The notes under the pieces were generated by a model. It was given only the letters and a program-made list of their open reading frames with translations. It was not told the origin of the DNA and made no database searches. From Mesorhizobium_B sp964242945 (GTDB lineage Bacteria; Pseudomonadota; Alphaproteobacteria; Rhizobiales; Rhizobiaceae), in the NCBI GenBank assembly GCA_964242945.1, contig CAXTCF010000024.1:1-33994 (forward strand): a stretch of 33,994 bases of DNA. The letters are read 5' to 3'. This document shows, in pieces, positions 25,745 to 33,698 of the stretch (positions are counted from its first letter, which is position 1; each line of letters starts with the position of its first letter). Position numbers and translations under genes: made by a program.

Positions 25745-26761
25745 ATGGACTGCAGACGCATCGGCCGCACGGACCTTGCAGTGACGGAGTATGGTTTCGG
25801 CTGCGCCGCGCTCGGCGGGCTTTACCGCGCCTGCTCGCGCGAGAACGCCATGGATGTGCTGGACGCCGCCTGGGAGTCAGGCATCCGCTACTTCGATGCC
25901 GCTCCCTTCTACGGCTTCGGCTTGGCGGAGCGCCGGCTGGGCGATTTCTTGCGGGACAAGCCTGCTGGCGATTATGTGATCTCCACCAAGGTCGGGCGCC
26001 TGCTCTCGCCAGTGCCTTGGGACCAGGTTCCAAGCCACGGCTATGTCGATCCCCTGCCGTTCCGCGTGGACTATGACTACGGCTACGATGCCGTCATGCG
26101 CTCGGTCGAGTTCAGCTATGCCCGCACGGGCCTGAACCGGCTCGACATCCTCTTCGTCCACGACATCGGGAGCTATACGCACGGTCCGGAAAAGACGGTG
26201 CTCCACAAGCGCCAGTTCCTCGGCGGCGGCCTGAAGGCGCTGGAGGAACTGAAATCGTCGGGCACGATCAAGGCCTATGGCCTGGGCGTCAACGAGGTGC
26301 AGATCTGCCTCGACATCATGGCCGAGGCTCCGCTCGACTGCATCCTGCTGGCCGGCCGCTACACGTTGCTCGACCGCACGGCGGAGGGCCGGCTCCTTGA
26401 CGAGTGCAGCCGGCAAGGCACCTCGCTTGTCATCGGCGGCGTGTTCAACTCCGGCATCCTTGCCACCGGCGCGGTGCCGGGCGCGCATTTCGATTACGCG
26501 GAAGCGCCGCCTGAGATCATGGAGGCCGTTCGGGGAATGGAAGCGGTCGCCGATGCCGGCGGGTACGGCCTGGCGGCAGCGGCCATGCAGTTCCCGCTCC
26601 GCCGCGCCGAAGTCGCTGCCGTGCTTCTCGGCACGGCCAGGCGCTCCAGCCTGGAACGCAACAGGAAGCTGGCGCAAGAGCCGATCCCGGACGCGGCGTG
26701 GCCGAACTTTGATCAGTTCACATCAAAGCAGGTGTTGCCCGACCGCGCGGTGCGCGAATAG
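25745..26761 (+). CDS. Aldo/keto reductase, D-threo-aldose/L-fucose 1-dehydrogenase type
   Basis: A 338-residue aldo/keto reductase. The tetrad is Asp51 and Tyr56 (RYFDAAPFYGFG), Lys82 (VISTKVGRLL) and His139 (DILFVHDIG). The RLGDFLRDKP and GLAERRLG segments and the shape of the loop FRVDYDYGYDAVMRSVEFSYARTGL match the group that oxidises aldoses of the L-fucose/L-galactose/D-arabinose configuration to aldonolactones; pyridoxal 4-dehydrogenase is a relative. ATG 25745 is preferred because a near-perfect AGGAGGA stands about 7 bases before it; a GTG nine codons earlier, overlapping the previous stop, is possible. It sits between the tagaturonate reductase-like gene and the sugar-binding protein gene, so it likely performs the first oxidation of the imported sugar. 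That is inferred. Confidence 0.88.
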   Translation: MDCRRIGRTDLAVTEYGFGCAALGGLYRACSRENAMDVLDAAWESGIRYFDAAPFYGFGLAERRLGDFLRDKPAGDYVISTKVGRLLSPVPWDQVPSHGYVDPLPFRVDYDYGYDAVMRSVEFSYARTGLNRLDILFVHDIGSYTHGPEKTVLHKRQFLGGGLKALEELKSSGTIKAYGLGVNEVQICLDIMAEAPLDCILLAGRYTLLDRTAEGRLLDECSRQGTSLVIGGVFNSGILATGAVPGAHFDYAEAPPEIMEAVRGMEAVADAGGYGLAAAAMQFPLRRAEVAAVLLGTARRSSLERNRKLAQEPIPDAAWPNFDQFTSKQVLPDRAVRE

Positions 26762-26814
26762 CGTGGACATCGCCTTGCACCGCAGGGGCTTCTCCTCTAC
26801 GAAATCCCGGCGAT

Positions 26815-26832
26815 TGTTTTTTATCGATAAAG
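26815..26832. promoter_or_regulatory. Candidate operator, copy 2 (perfect palindrome)
   Basis: The same TGTTTTTTATCGA as at 24536-24548, here continuing into TTTATCGATAAA (26820-26831), a perfect 12-base palindrome. It stands 70 bp before the ATG of the sugar-binding protein gene, between it and the aldo/keto reductase gene. The symmetry suits a dimeric regulator and suggests separate control of the transporter genes. Confidence 0.5.
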
Positions 26833-26900
26833 CTTCGTTCGCCGCCCGGCCGTTCGAAGCTGGGAGGACTGAGCAGCCGGGGATCAAGGGAGGAAACCTC

Positions 26901-27884
26901 ATGAGCAATCCACTGAAATCCATTACCCGCCGCGCCGCGCTGGCGCTCGCGGCTGCTTCGATGCTGGCCGGCGCCAGCGTTTCCGCATTCGCGCAGGGCG
27001 TCACCATCCCGGTCATCGTGAAGGACACGACGTCGTCCTATTGGCAGGTGGTGCTGGCGGGCGCCCGTGCGGCCGGCAAGGAACTCGGCATCAGCGTGCC
27101 GGAACTCGGCGCCCAGTCCGAAGCCGACATCAACGGGCAGATCTCGATCCTCGAAAACGCCGTGGCCGGCAAGCCGGCCGCCGTCGTGATCGCCCCGACC
27201 GAGGCCAAAGCGCTGGGGTCGCCGATCACCGAAGCCGCGAAGTCCGTACCGATCGTCGGCATCGACTCGTCGGCCGAATCCCAGTCCTTCTCCTCGTTCC
27301 TGACCACCGACAACACTCAGGGCGGGCGCGTTGCGGCTGACGGCTTGGCGGCTGCGATCCAGAAGAAAACCGGCAAGATCGAGGGCGACGTCGCCCTCCT
27401 CACCTACCTGCCGGGCGCCGGCTCGCTGAACCAGCGCGTCGCGGGCTTCAAGGAGCAGATCGCCGCGAAGTATCCCGGCCTGAAGCTCGTGGCCGACAAG
27501 TACGGCGACGGCACCACCACCACCGCGCTCAACATCACCACCGACCTTCTGACCTCCAACCCGAACATGGTCGGGATGTTCGCAACCAACCTCTACACGG
27601 CGCAGGGCGCAGGCCAGGTGGTTGCGGAGAACGGCCTCAAGGACAAGTTCGCGCTGGTCGGTTTCGACTCGGACGACAAGCTCATCAAGCTGCTGGAAGA
27701 CGGCAACATCGACGCGCTGATCGTCCAGGACCCCTACCGCATGGGCTATGACGGCGTGAAGACGGCGCTGGCCGTGTCCAAGGGCGAAAAGGTCGAGAAG
27801 AACGTCGATACCGGCGCGAACCTCGTCACCAAGGACAACATGAAGGACCCCAAGATCGACGCCCTGCTGCATCCCAAGATGTAA
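26901..27884 (+). CDS. Sugar ABC transporter substrate-binding protein (ribose type)
   Basis: A 327-residue periplasmic binding protein of the RbsB/LacI-like family (Peripla_BP_4). The signal sequence, with paired arginines (ITRRAALALAAASMLAG), covers residues 1-33 and ends at AFA. The mature part starts VTIPVIVKDTTSSYWQVVLAGARAAGKELG, as in many rhizobial sugar-binding proteins; AAVVIAPTEAKAL, VGIDSSAESQSFSSFLTTDN and VGFDSDDKLIKLLEDG are family hinges and pocket segments. ATG 26901 has GGGAGG 7 bases upstream, so the longer upstream frame is not used. It leads the importer genes, with the ATPase 108 bp further on after a strong stem-loop. The ligand cannot be read from the sequence; from the enzymes around it an L-sugar or sugar acid is likely. 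Confidence 0.94.
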   Translation: MSNPLKSITRRAALALAAASMLAGASVSAFAQGVTIPVIVKDTTSSYWQVVLAGARAAGKELGISVPELGAQSEADINGQISILENAVAGKPAAVVIAPTEAKALGSPITEAAKSVPIVGIDSSAESQSFSSFLTTDNTQGGRVAADGLAAAIQKKTGKIEGDVALLTYLPGAGSLNQRVAGFKEQIAAKYPGLKLVADKYGDGTTTTALNITTDLLTSNPNMVGMFATNLYTAQGAGQVVAENGLKDKFALVGFDSDDKLIKLLEDGNIDALIVQDPYRMGYDGVKTALAVSKGEKVEKNVDTGANLVTKDNMKDPKIDALLHPKM

Positions 27885-27899
27885 GCGACTTCGCCGGAC

Positions 27900-27931
27900 A
27901 AGGCCTCTCCGGCTGGGGCCGGAGGGGCTTT
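27900..27931 (+). terminator. Intercistronic stem-loop after sugar-binding protein gene
   Basis: A stem of about 14 pairs (core GCCTCTCCGGC with GCCGGAGGGGC, one U-G wobble, extended by A-U pairs into TTT) with a TGGG loop begins 16 bp after the stop. It looks like a partial terminator or an RNA shield that keeps binding-protein mRNA high relative to ATPase and permease mRNA. Confidence 0.65.
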
Positions 27932-27992
27932 CACCGCCTAAAATTTTCCGTCACATTCCACCAAGCTGAGGCGCAGGGAGGGCGCGGAACGC

Positions 27993-29525
27993 ATGGCAAC
28001 GCAGACGTCTGCTGTCCGCACCCAGGCGGTCCCGTCGGGATCGTCGGCTGCTCCCATCCTCGAACTCGTCGGGCTGGAGAAGCGCTACCCCGGCACGCAT
28101 GCGCTGAAGCCGGCGTCGCTCGCCTTCCGCCGCGGCGAGGTGCACGCCATCGTCGGCGAGAACGGCGCGGGCAAGTCCACGCTCATCAAGCTTCTGACCG
28201 GCGCGATCCAGCGCACGTCCGGCGAGATCCGCTGGAACGGCGAACCCGTCGCGCTCGCCAACCCGCAAGCTGCGATCGACATCGGCATCAACGCCGTTCA
28301 CCAGGAGATGGTGCTCTGCCGCCACCTCTCCGTCGCCGCCAACATGTATCTCGGCGAGGAGCAGGAGAACTTCGGCATCCTCAAGCATCGCGAGATGGCG
28401 CGCCGCGCGCAGGCGACGCTGGACGATCTCGGCTTCCGCCTGCCCGCCCGGGCGCAGCTTGGCGACCTTACCATCGGCCAGCAGCAGCTTGTCGCCGCCG
28501 CCCGCGCCGCATCCCGCGGCACCAAGTTCCTGATCTTCGACGAGCCCACCGCCTATCTCACGCGCTCGGAGGCGGCGCAGCTTTTCGCGCTGATCCGCCG
28601 GCTGAAGGCCGAAGGTATCACCATCGTCTATATCAGCCACCGCCTTGAGGAGGTATTCGAGCTTTCGGATCGCATCACCGTTTTGCGCGACGGCAACCTC
28701 GTCGGCACGCGCGACACGAAATCCACCAACGAGACCGAACTCGTCTCGCTTATGATCAACCGCTCCATCGAGCAGGTCTATCACAAGGACAAGCACCCGT
28801 TCGGCAAGCCCATCGTGGAAACGCGGCGCTTGTCCGGCCCAGGCTTCAACGATGTGTCGATCACCGTGCGGGAAGGCGAGATGATCGGGCTCTACGGGCT
28901 GGTCGGCGCGGGGCGTTCGGAGTTCGTGACTTCGCTCTATGGCCGGCATCCCGCCACGTCCGGCGAAATCCTGTGGGAGGGCAAGCCGGTCAGGATCACG
29001 TCCGAGCGCACGGCCATCAATCTCGGCATGGCGCTGGCTCCGGAAAGCCGGCGCGACCAGGGCCTCTGCCTCAACATGGGAGTCGGCTTCAACGTCAACC
29101 TTCCCGTCTTCGATCGCTTGAGCCGCTCCGGCCTGGTGTCCGGCTCCGAAGAGCGCAAGGCCGCGGACGAGCAGATCGCATCCCTGCGGATCAAGACGCC
29201 GACGCGCCGCGCGCTGGCCTCCAGCCTTTCGGGCGGCAACCAGCAGAAGATCGTCATCGGCAAGTGGCTGAACCACGGCGCCAAGCTGTTCATCTTCGAC
29301 GAGCCGACCGTCGGCGTCGATGTCGGCACCAAGGCCGAGATCTACCGCCTGATGTCCGCGCTGCTCGGCCGCGGGGCCGGCATTATCATGATCTCGTCCT
29401 ATCTGCCCGAAGTCTATGAACTCGCCGACACGCTGCACGTCTTCCGCCAGGGCCGGCTGGTTTCGACGCACGGTTACCGCACGGCATCCGACGACGAAGT
29501 GCTGACGCGCGCCATCGGCGTCTAG
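27993..29525 (+). CDS. Sugar ABC transporter ATP-binding protein (RbsA type)
   Basis: A 510-residue double ATPase of the ribose/xylose/galactose import family. The first domain has Walker A GENGAGKST, the signature LTIGQQQLVAAAR and Walker B FLIFDEPTAYL. The second has the usual degenerate loop GLVGAGRSE in place of Walker A, SLSGGNQQKIVIGKWL as its signature and LFIFDEPTVGVDVG as Walker B. Length and order are standard. It acts at the inner face of the membrane with the permease downstream. The ATG at 27993 has AGGGAGGG about 10 bases upstream. It is the second importer gene, between the stem-loop after the binding-protein gene and the permease gene (35 bp downstream). Confidence 0.96.
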   Translation: MATQTSAVRTQAVPSGSSAAPILELVGLEKRYPGTHALKPASLAFRRGEVHAIVGENGAGKSTLIKLLTGAIQRTSGEIRWNGEPVALANPQAAIDIGINAVHQEMVLCRHLSVAANMYLGEEQENFGILKHREMARRAQATLDDLGFRLPARAQLGDLTIGQQQLVAAARAASRGTKFLIFDEPTAYLTRSEAAQLFALIRRLKAEGITIVYISHRLEEVFELSDRITVLRDGNLVGTRDTKSTNETELVSLMINRSIEQVYHKDKHPFGKPIVETRRLSGPGFNDVSITVREGEMIGLYGLVGAGRSEFVTSLYGRHPATSGEILWEGKPVRITSERTAINLGMALAPESRRDQGLCLNMGVGFNVNLPVFDRLSRSGLVSGSEERKAADEQIASLRIKTPTRRALASSLSGGNQQKIVIGKWLNHGAKLFIFDEPTVGVDVGTKAEIYRLMSALLGRGAGIIMISSYLPEVYELADTLHVFRQGRLVSTHGYRTASDDEVLTRAIGV

Positions 29526-29560
29526 ACCGCCGCCAACACGGGCTTTTGGGAGGGGAAACC

Positions 29561-30562
29561 GTGAGCCAACAGACATTGCCGCCGCAGACGACGGGCGAGC
29601 AGGCCGCCACCGAGACCAAGACGCCGAAGCGGGGCATCTCGCTGCTGTTCGGGCTGACGCTGTTTGCGCTGCTCGCCGCACTCTGGATGGGGCTGGCGTT
29701 CGCGACCGACACGTTCTGGTCCACCATCAACATCCAGAACCTGCTGCGCCAGGGCGCGATGATCGCGATCCTGGCCATCGGCCAGACCTTTGTCATCATC
29801 ACCGGCGGTATCGACCTGTCGGTGGGTGCGGTCGCCGCGTTCGCCAGCGTGATGATAGCCTACCTGCTGTCCATCGACATGCCGATCTGGGCGGCCGTTC
29901 TGCTGACTTTGCTGCTCGGCGCGGCAATCGGGGCGTTTCACGGTTTCGGCATCGTGCAGATGGGGCTGCCGCCCTTCATCATCACGCTCGCGACGTTGAC
30001 CTCGTTGCGCGGCCTGGGCCTCCTGCTGACGGATGGTGCCACGATCTCCATCAACAACGACACGTTCACGTCCTTCTCCCGCCTCTCCTTCCTGGGAATC
30101 CCCAGCCTGTTCTGGATGGTGATCCTGGTCGCCGTGCCGTCCTATATCCTGCTCATGCACAACCGGCAGGGCCGTTATCTCTTCGCGGTGGGTTCCAACC
30201 AGGAAGCCGCGCGGCTGTCCGGCGTGAACACCAAGGTCACGATCTATCTCGCCTATATCGTCTGCTCGCTCTGCGCCTCGTTCGTCGGCGTCCTCCTGGC
30301 GTCCCGCATCGGCGTCGGCAACGCCACGCAGGCGGAAGGCTGGGAGCTTCAGGCCATCGCCTCCTCGGTGATCGGCGGCACCTCGCTGTTCGGCGCCGTG
30401 GGCTCGGTGCACGGCCCGCTGCTCGGCGCCTTCATCCTGGCCACCATCAACAACGGCGCCAATCTGCTCAACGTCAACGCCTTCTGGCAGCGCATCATCA
30501 CCGGCGTGCTGATCATCGTGATCGTTTACTTCGACCAGCTCCGCCGCCGCGGCAACCGATGA
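29561..30562 (+). CDS. Sugar ABC transporter permease (RbsC type)
   Basis: A 333-residue inner-membrane permease of the branched RbsC/XylH family. After a polar N-terminus of about 30 residues come 8-10 hydrophobic segments; IAILAIGQTFVIITGGIDLSVGAV (about residues 70-93) is the family's most conserved stretch, and AIASSVIGGTSLFGAVGSVHGPLLGAFIL near residue 270 is the second. I use the GTG at 29561 because GGGAGGGG stands 5 bases before it; a TTG five codons earlier is within that ribosome site. The stop overlaps the ATG of the zinc dehydrogenase gene by four bases, indicating translational coupling of transport with the next enzyme. Confidence 0.95.
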   Translation: MSQQTLPPQTTGEQAATETKTPKRGISLLFGLTLFALLAALWMGLAFATDTFWSTINIQNLLRQGAMIAILAIGQTFVIITGGIDLSVGAVAAFASVMIAYLLSIDMPIWAAVLLTLLLGAAIGAFHGFGIVQMGLPPFIITLATLTSLRGLGLLLTDGATISINNDTFTSFSRLSFLGIPSLFWMVILVAVPSYILLMHNRQGRYLFAVGSNQEAARLSGVNTKVTIYLAYIVCSLCASFVGVLLASRIGVGNATQAEGWELQAIASSVIGGTSLFGAVGSVHGPLLGAFILATINNGANLLNVNAFWQRIITGVLIIVIVYFDQLRRRGNR

Positions 30563-31593
30563 AGGCACTCGTCTGCGCCGCGCCCGGCAGTCTCTCGCTC
30601 GAAGAACTGCCGGTGCCGGCCCCGCTGAGGCCCGGCTGGGTGCTGGTCGATGTCGCGTTTGTCGGCATCTGCGGCACCGACTACCACATCTTCGAGGGCA
30701 AGCACCCGTTCCTGGCCTATCCCCGCGTGATGGGCCACGAGGTCTCCGGCACCGTTTCCGCCATCGGCGACGGCGTGACGCTGGAGGTCGGCGCGCCGGT
30801 GATCGTCAACCCCTATCTGTCCTGCGGCCACTGCATCGCCTGCCGGCACGGCAAACCGAACGCCTGCGTGTCGATCGAGGTTTTGGGCGTTCACCGCGAC
30901 GGCGCGATGTGCGAGCAGATCCTCGTTCCGGAAAGCAACCTCTACCCGGCAGACGGACTGTCGCTGCGCGAGGCTGCGACCGTCGAGTTCCTGGCCATCG
31001 GCGCGCATGCGGTAGGCCGGGCGCAGGTCAGGCAGCGCTACCGCGCGCTTGTGATCGGCGCCGGCCCCATCGGGATCGGCACCGCGATTTTTGCGAGGAT
31101 CGCCGGCTGCGACGTGACGGTGCTGGATACGAGCACCGAACGCTTGAGCTTTGCCGGCGGGAAGCTCGGTTTCGCCACGATCGGCGGCTCGGAGGGTGAT
31201 GTTGGCGATGCTGTGTTAGCCGCCACGGACGGCGAAGGCTTCGATACGGTGTTCGACGCCACAGGCAACACGGCCTCCATGCAGGCTGCCTTCGCGCATG
31301 TGGCGCATGGCGGCGCGCTGGTGCTGGTCAGCGTCGTGCGGGACTTGGTCAGCTTTTCCGATCCGGAGTTCCACAAGCGGGAGATGAGCCTGATCGGCTC
31401 GCGCAATGCGACTCGCGAAGACTTCGACTTGGTTGCCCGCTCGATCCGCGGCGGCGCAGTGCCGCTTGACGCCCTCCTCACCCACGAAAGCACCCTGGCG
31501 AACGCCGCCGAAGACTTGCCCCGCTGGGCGAAGCAGAAGAGTGGGCTGATCAAGGCGCTGATCCGGATAGGCGGGTCATCTAACAACGCTTGA
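30559..31593 (+). CDS. Zinc dehydrogenase, L-galactonate 5-dehydrogenase-like
   Basis: A 344-residue medium-chain zinc alcohol dehydrogenase. Catalytic zinc ligands are Cys38 (GICGTD), His60 and Glu61 (GHE); structural zinc cysteines are 89, 92, 95 and 103. The NAD site is GAGPIGIG. Closest in character to E. coli LgoD (L-galactonate to D-tagaturonate): shared marks include EVLGVHRDGAMCEQ, FSDPEFHKRE and GSRNATREDF. L-idonate 5-dehydrogenase is the alternative, since a gluconate 5-dehydrogenase/gluconokinase pair lies in the same island, but IdnD lacks these marks as far as I recall. The product of an LgoD-type reaction is the substrate of the UxaB-like enzyme at the head of this operon, which supports the call. 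It is the last gene; the palindromic repeat starts 5 bp after its stop. Confidence 0.88.
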   Translation: MKALVCAAPGSLSLEELPVPAPLRPGWVLVDVAFVGICGTDYHIFEGKHPFLAYPRVMGHEVSGTVSAIGDGVTLEVGAPVIVNPYLSCGHCIACRHGKPNACVSIEVLGVHRDGAMCEQILVPESNLYPADGLSLREAATVEFLAIGAHAVGRAQVRQRYRALVIGAGPIGIGTAIFARIAGCDVTVLDTSTERLSFAGGKLGFATIGGSEGDVGDAVLAATDGEGFDTVFDATGNTASMQAAFAHVAHGGALVLVSVVRDLVSFSDPEFHKREMSLIGSRNATREDFDLVARSIRGGAVPLDALLTHESTLANAAEDLPRWAKQKSGLIKALIRIGGSSNNA

Positions 31594-31598
31594 TCGGC

Positions 31599-31759
31599 TG
31601 GAGCATCGGACGGTTAATCGGATGCAGGCTGGTGGTTGGGGGTGGGATGCAGGCTAGGCGGTGGGCGAGCGTCGGGCTGTTGCCCGGCCGAGGCCAACAA
31701 CAAAGCCTGCGCCCGGCCCCGGCCGGCAGACTGCGTGCGATTAACCGTCCGATGCTCTA
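31599..31759. repeat. 161-bp palindromic intergenic repeat, copy 2
   Basis: A second copy of the element at 17475-17633, about 94 percent identical by eye. It has the same outer arms and the same central TGTT-loop hairpin (31673-31686). It differs by a 2-base indel and a cluster of six changes in the right inner arm, where pairing is reduced. It begins 5 bp after the stop of the zinc dehydrogenase gene and ends TCTA like copy 1. Both copies close the 3' end of a plus-strand gene, so a role in ending or stabilising transcripts is likely in addition to any mobility. Confidence 0.9.
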
Positions 31760-31881
31760 GGCCTCCGGCTCAACGTTCTTCTGTGCCAATCCCCGACTCG
31801 TGTTGCAGCGGGGAGAGCGCCGCTTTAGGCTTGGCCCGAAAAGTCAACTTGACGCTGGAGAACAAGGTGGAGTCGATGAAC

Positions 31882-31912
31882 TTGACCGGGCTGGGCCTGC
31901 GGCCGCTATAAG
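31882..31912 (+). promoter_or_regulatory. Promoter of yjbQ, possibly leaderless transcript
   Basis: TTGACC (31882-31887) and TATAAG (31907-31912) are separated by 19 bp. Seven bases follow before the ATG at 31920, so transcription would start on or next to the start codon. No Shine-Dalgarno sequence lies before that ATG. The 19-bp spacer is longer than ideal. Confidence 0.45.
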
Positions 31913-31919
31913 CGATTCC

Positions 31920-32342
31920 ATGCCGCAGGAAACGATAACCATCTCCACCACCGGGCCGGGGCTCTACGAGTTCTCGGACCGGGTGAAGGCGTTCGTCTGG
32001 GATGCCGCGCGGGAAACGGGTTTGATGACGTTGTTCGTGCGCCACACGTCCTGCTCCCTGCTCATCCAGGAGAATGCCGATCCGGACGTGCGCCGCGACC
32101 TTGAAGCCTTCTTCCGGCGCTTGGTGCCTTTCGCCGACGAGCCGTCGATGGATTTTATCCAGCACCGGCTGGAAGGGGCGGACGACATGCCCGCCCACAT
32201 CAAGGCGGCGCTGACGGCTGTATCGCTGTCGATCCCGGTCACGGGCAAGCGGCTGGCGTTGGGCACGTGGCAGGGCATCTATCTCTGGGAGCACCGCTCG
32301 CGGCCGCACCGGCGTGAGATCGTCATGCACCTGAGCGGCTGA
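31920..32342 (+). CDS. YjbQ/UPF0047 family protein
   Basis: A 140-residue member of the YjbQ (UPF0047) family, annotated in databases as secondary thiamine-phosphate synthase enzyme because some members show weak activity of that kind; the true role is unsettled. The conserved blocks are FVRHTSCSLLIQENADPDVRRDLEAF (about residues 40-65), the acidic-basic middle, and GTWQGIYLWEHR near residue 120. These include the His and Cys that form the presumed active site. The length is normal. I use the ATG at 31920 since the family begins here; the longer upstream frame is not supported. No ribosome site is visible, fitting a leaderless mRNA from the promoter at 31882-31912. The next gene follows after 76 bp on the same strand. 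Confidence 0.93.
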   Translation: MPQETITISTTGPGLYEFSDRVKAFVWDAARETGLMTLFVRHTSCSLLIQENADPDVRRDLEAFFRRLVPFADEPSMDFIQHRLEGADDMPAHIKAALTAVSLSIPVTGKRLALGTWQGIYLWEHRSRPHRREIVMHLSG

Positions 32343-32418
32343 CCTACGGACGCTCAAGCGTGGCGGGAGTGAACCGCAGCGCTATCTCGACCGGCTGGTT
32401 TGTGGGAGGACCCTTCGA

Positions 32419-32715
32419 ATGTCGTTCTGGAAGAAGCTGTTCGGCGGCAGCGGCGCGGAAGAGGCATCCGGCTCGGGTGCAGCAAAGGCTGCGAAGACGA
32501 TCGAGCACAAAGGCTTCCAGATTCAGGCCACGCCCTACAAGGAAAACGGCCAGTTTCAGACCTGCGGGATCGTCTCAAAGGAAGTGGACGGCGCCTTGAA
32601 GGAGCACCGCTTCGTGCGGGCGGACCGCTTTCCGAGCTTGGACGAAGCGGTGGAAGTGTCGCTGGCCAAAGGCCGGCAGATCATCGAAGAACAGGGCGAG
32701 CAGCTGTTTCGCTGA
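32419..32715 (+). CDS. HlyU-family protein
   Basis: A 98-residue protein of the HlyU family as defined in alphaproteobacteria (the name comes from a transcriptional activator of haemolysin in Vibrio, but this family is unrelated in detail and functionally uncharacterised here). It starts MSFWKKLFGGSG, a glycine-rich basic N-terminus shared by rhizobial members. The core is HKGFQIQATPYKENGQFQTCG, then EHRFVRADRFPSLDEAVEVSLAKGRQIIEEQG. The length is typical. The ATG has GGGAGGA about 8 bases upstream. It is convergent with the small exported protein gene (46 bp between stops). I would not infer regulation of virulence from the name. Confidence 0.88.
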   Translation: MSFWKKLFGGSGAEEASGSGAAKAAKTIEHKGFQIQATPYKENGQFQTCGIVSKEVDGALKEHRFVRADRFPSLDEAVEVSLAKGRQIIEEQGEQLFR

Positions 32716-32761
32716 GACGCATCGCAGGCGCGCTCGCCCCGACCTTCGACCAGCCGCAGCG

Positions 32762-33166
32762 CTACTGCGCTGGCGCCGCTTCGCCGGGTGGTGAAGAGGC
32801 TTCCGGCGCTCCGGCGGTCATCGTGCCGAATTTGTCCATCAGGGTCAGGGCCGCATCGGCGCAAACCTTGACGGGCTCGTTCTCACCGCAACGCACCCGG
32901 ATCTCGGTCGGACCGCGCCGGAACGAGAACTCTGCGCTGTTCGATGGCGGCGGCGGAGGAGGAACGTCGCGAGGCTCGGCGAGCCCCAGCATGCGCGCTC
33001 CATGACCCATCGGGCCTGATCCGGGCGGCATCGGCGCCAACCCGCTCAGGGGCCGCATCACCAAGTCTCCCGACGGCGCGGGCGGCGGATCGCCGGTTTG
33101 GGCGAACAACGGAGAGGACAAGAGAACTGCGCTGACGAGAGCAACAGCGGCGACTACTTTTTTCAT
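32762..33166 (-). CDS. Small exported proline-rich protein, unknown
   Basis: A 134-residue protein with a clear Sec signal sequence (MKKVVAAVALVSAVLLSSPLFAQ), cleaved about residue 22. The mature part is rich in proline and glycine (including a run of six prolines near residue 70), then has a short block with two cysteines (VRCGENEPVKVCADAALTLMDKFG), which could form a disulphide in the periplasm. A low-complexity tail follows. I choose ATG 33166, with AAGGA about 7 bases upstream, over an earlier start 21 codons before because the signal sequence begins here. No family is recognised with confidence. It is convergent with the HlyU-family gene; upstream lies the repeat-rich, gene-free region. 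Confidence 0.75.
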   Translation of the reverse strand: MKKVVAAVALVSAVLLSSPLFAQTGDPPPAPSGDLVMRPLSGLAPMPPGSGPMGHGARMLGLAEPRDVPPPPPPSNSAEFSFRRGPTEIRVRCGENEPVKVCADAALTLMDKFGTMTAGAPEASSPPGEAAPAQ

Positions 33167-33298
33167 GACAGATCCTTTCGCGGCTTCTTGATGGAGGAAC
33201 AGAAGGGCGCGGTCTTCGGCGTTGCGCATCCGACGTAAGCGTTCGGGCGATCATTCCGCAACGTGAACCAGAGAGCGGATGCGCGCAAGCACGTCGAT

Positions 33299-33330
33299 GG
33301 CCCGGTCGGAAGACCGGGGCCTAGGCCCCG
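33299..33330. repeat. Overlapping hairpins with 16-bp perfect palindrome
   Basis: CGGGGCCTAGGCCCCG at 33315-33330 is a perfect palindrome. Its left half also pairs with the upstream GGCCCGGTC (33299-33307, loop GGAA), with one bulge. The two hairpins exclude each other. This may be part of a mobile palindromic repeat or a terminator. Confidence 0.5.
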
Positions 33331-33410
33331 CGCGACCAGCGCCGCCCGCCGCGCCGCCGCGCGACGGCGCAGGCCACGGATTTTCGCGGCCGGGCCGGAT
33401 CGAAAGCCAT

Positions 33411-33475
33411 GGCCTTCGTGGCCTTCGGACCGGCTCTGGCTTTCGTGGCTTTCGTGGCTTTTATGGCCTTCGGTC
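33411..33475. repeat. Degenerate 9-bp tandem repeat (GGCYTTCGT)
   Basis: Units close to GGCCTTCGT or GGCTTTCGT occur about six times, interrupted by CGGACC and CTCT inserts. Read in one plus-strand frame it gives Ala-Phe-rich repeats and in a minus-strand frame Lys-Ala-Thr repeats, both typical of artefact translations. Confidence 0.65.
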
Positions 33476-33602
33476 CGATCCGGAGTGCGAGGGGCAAAGC
33501 GTTCGAACATAAGAACATAACAAGCACAAAATGCGCGAAAAGTCAAGGTGCCCGCTCCTCGTCGCCATCGATCGCGACCTTGGTGCCATAGCGGCTCCGA
33601 TC

Positions 33603-33612
33603 NNNNNNNNNN
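33603..33612. other. Ten-N assembly gap
   Basis: Ten unknown bases mark a scaffold join; the true gap length may differ. Left and right neighbours may not be adjacent in the genome. Confidence 0.98.
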
Positions 33613-33698
33613 ATATATGGCTGGCGCGGGCGCTCACCCGCGGAGCACCGACGCCGCGTTGCACCTGGCGATCGCGGCAACGAAGGTCGAGGAAGAAA

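Larger units (their letters stand above)
31594..31919. other. Intergenic region between sugar operon and yjbQ
   Basis: These 326 bases hold the second palindromic repeat (31599-31759) and the yjbQ promoter (31882-31912). The 120 bases between them show no gene or other signal I can support; an open frame running into yjbQ from 31800 lacks a ribosome site and family similarity. Confidence 0.6.

Noticed and set aside
27951..29681. A 576-codon minus-strand frame opposite the RbsA-type gene
   Set aside because: Shadow of the real ATPase gene; no domain and no ribosome site.
31636..31911. A 91-codon plus-strand frame through the second palindromic repeat
   Set aside because: It consists mainly of repeat sequence and has no ribosome site or family similarity.
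33409..33591. A 60-codon frame beginning with Ala-Phe-Val repeats
   Set aside because: It is the translation of a 9-bp tandem repeat and crosses into unrelated sequence; no ribosome site.
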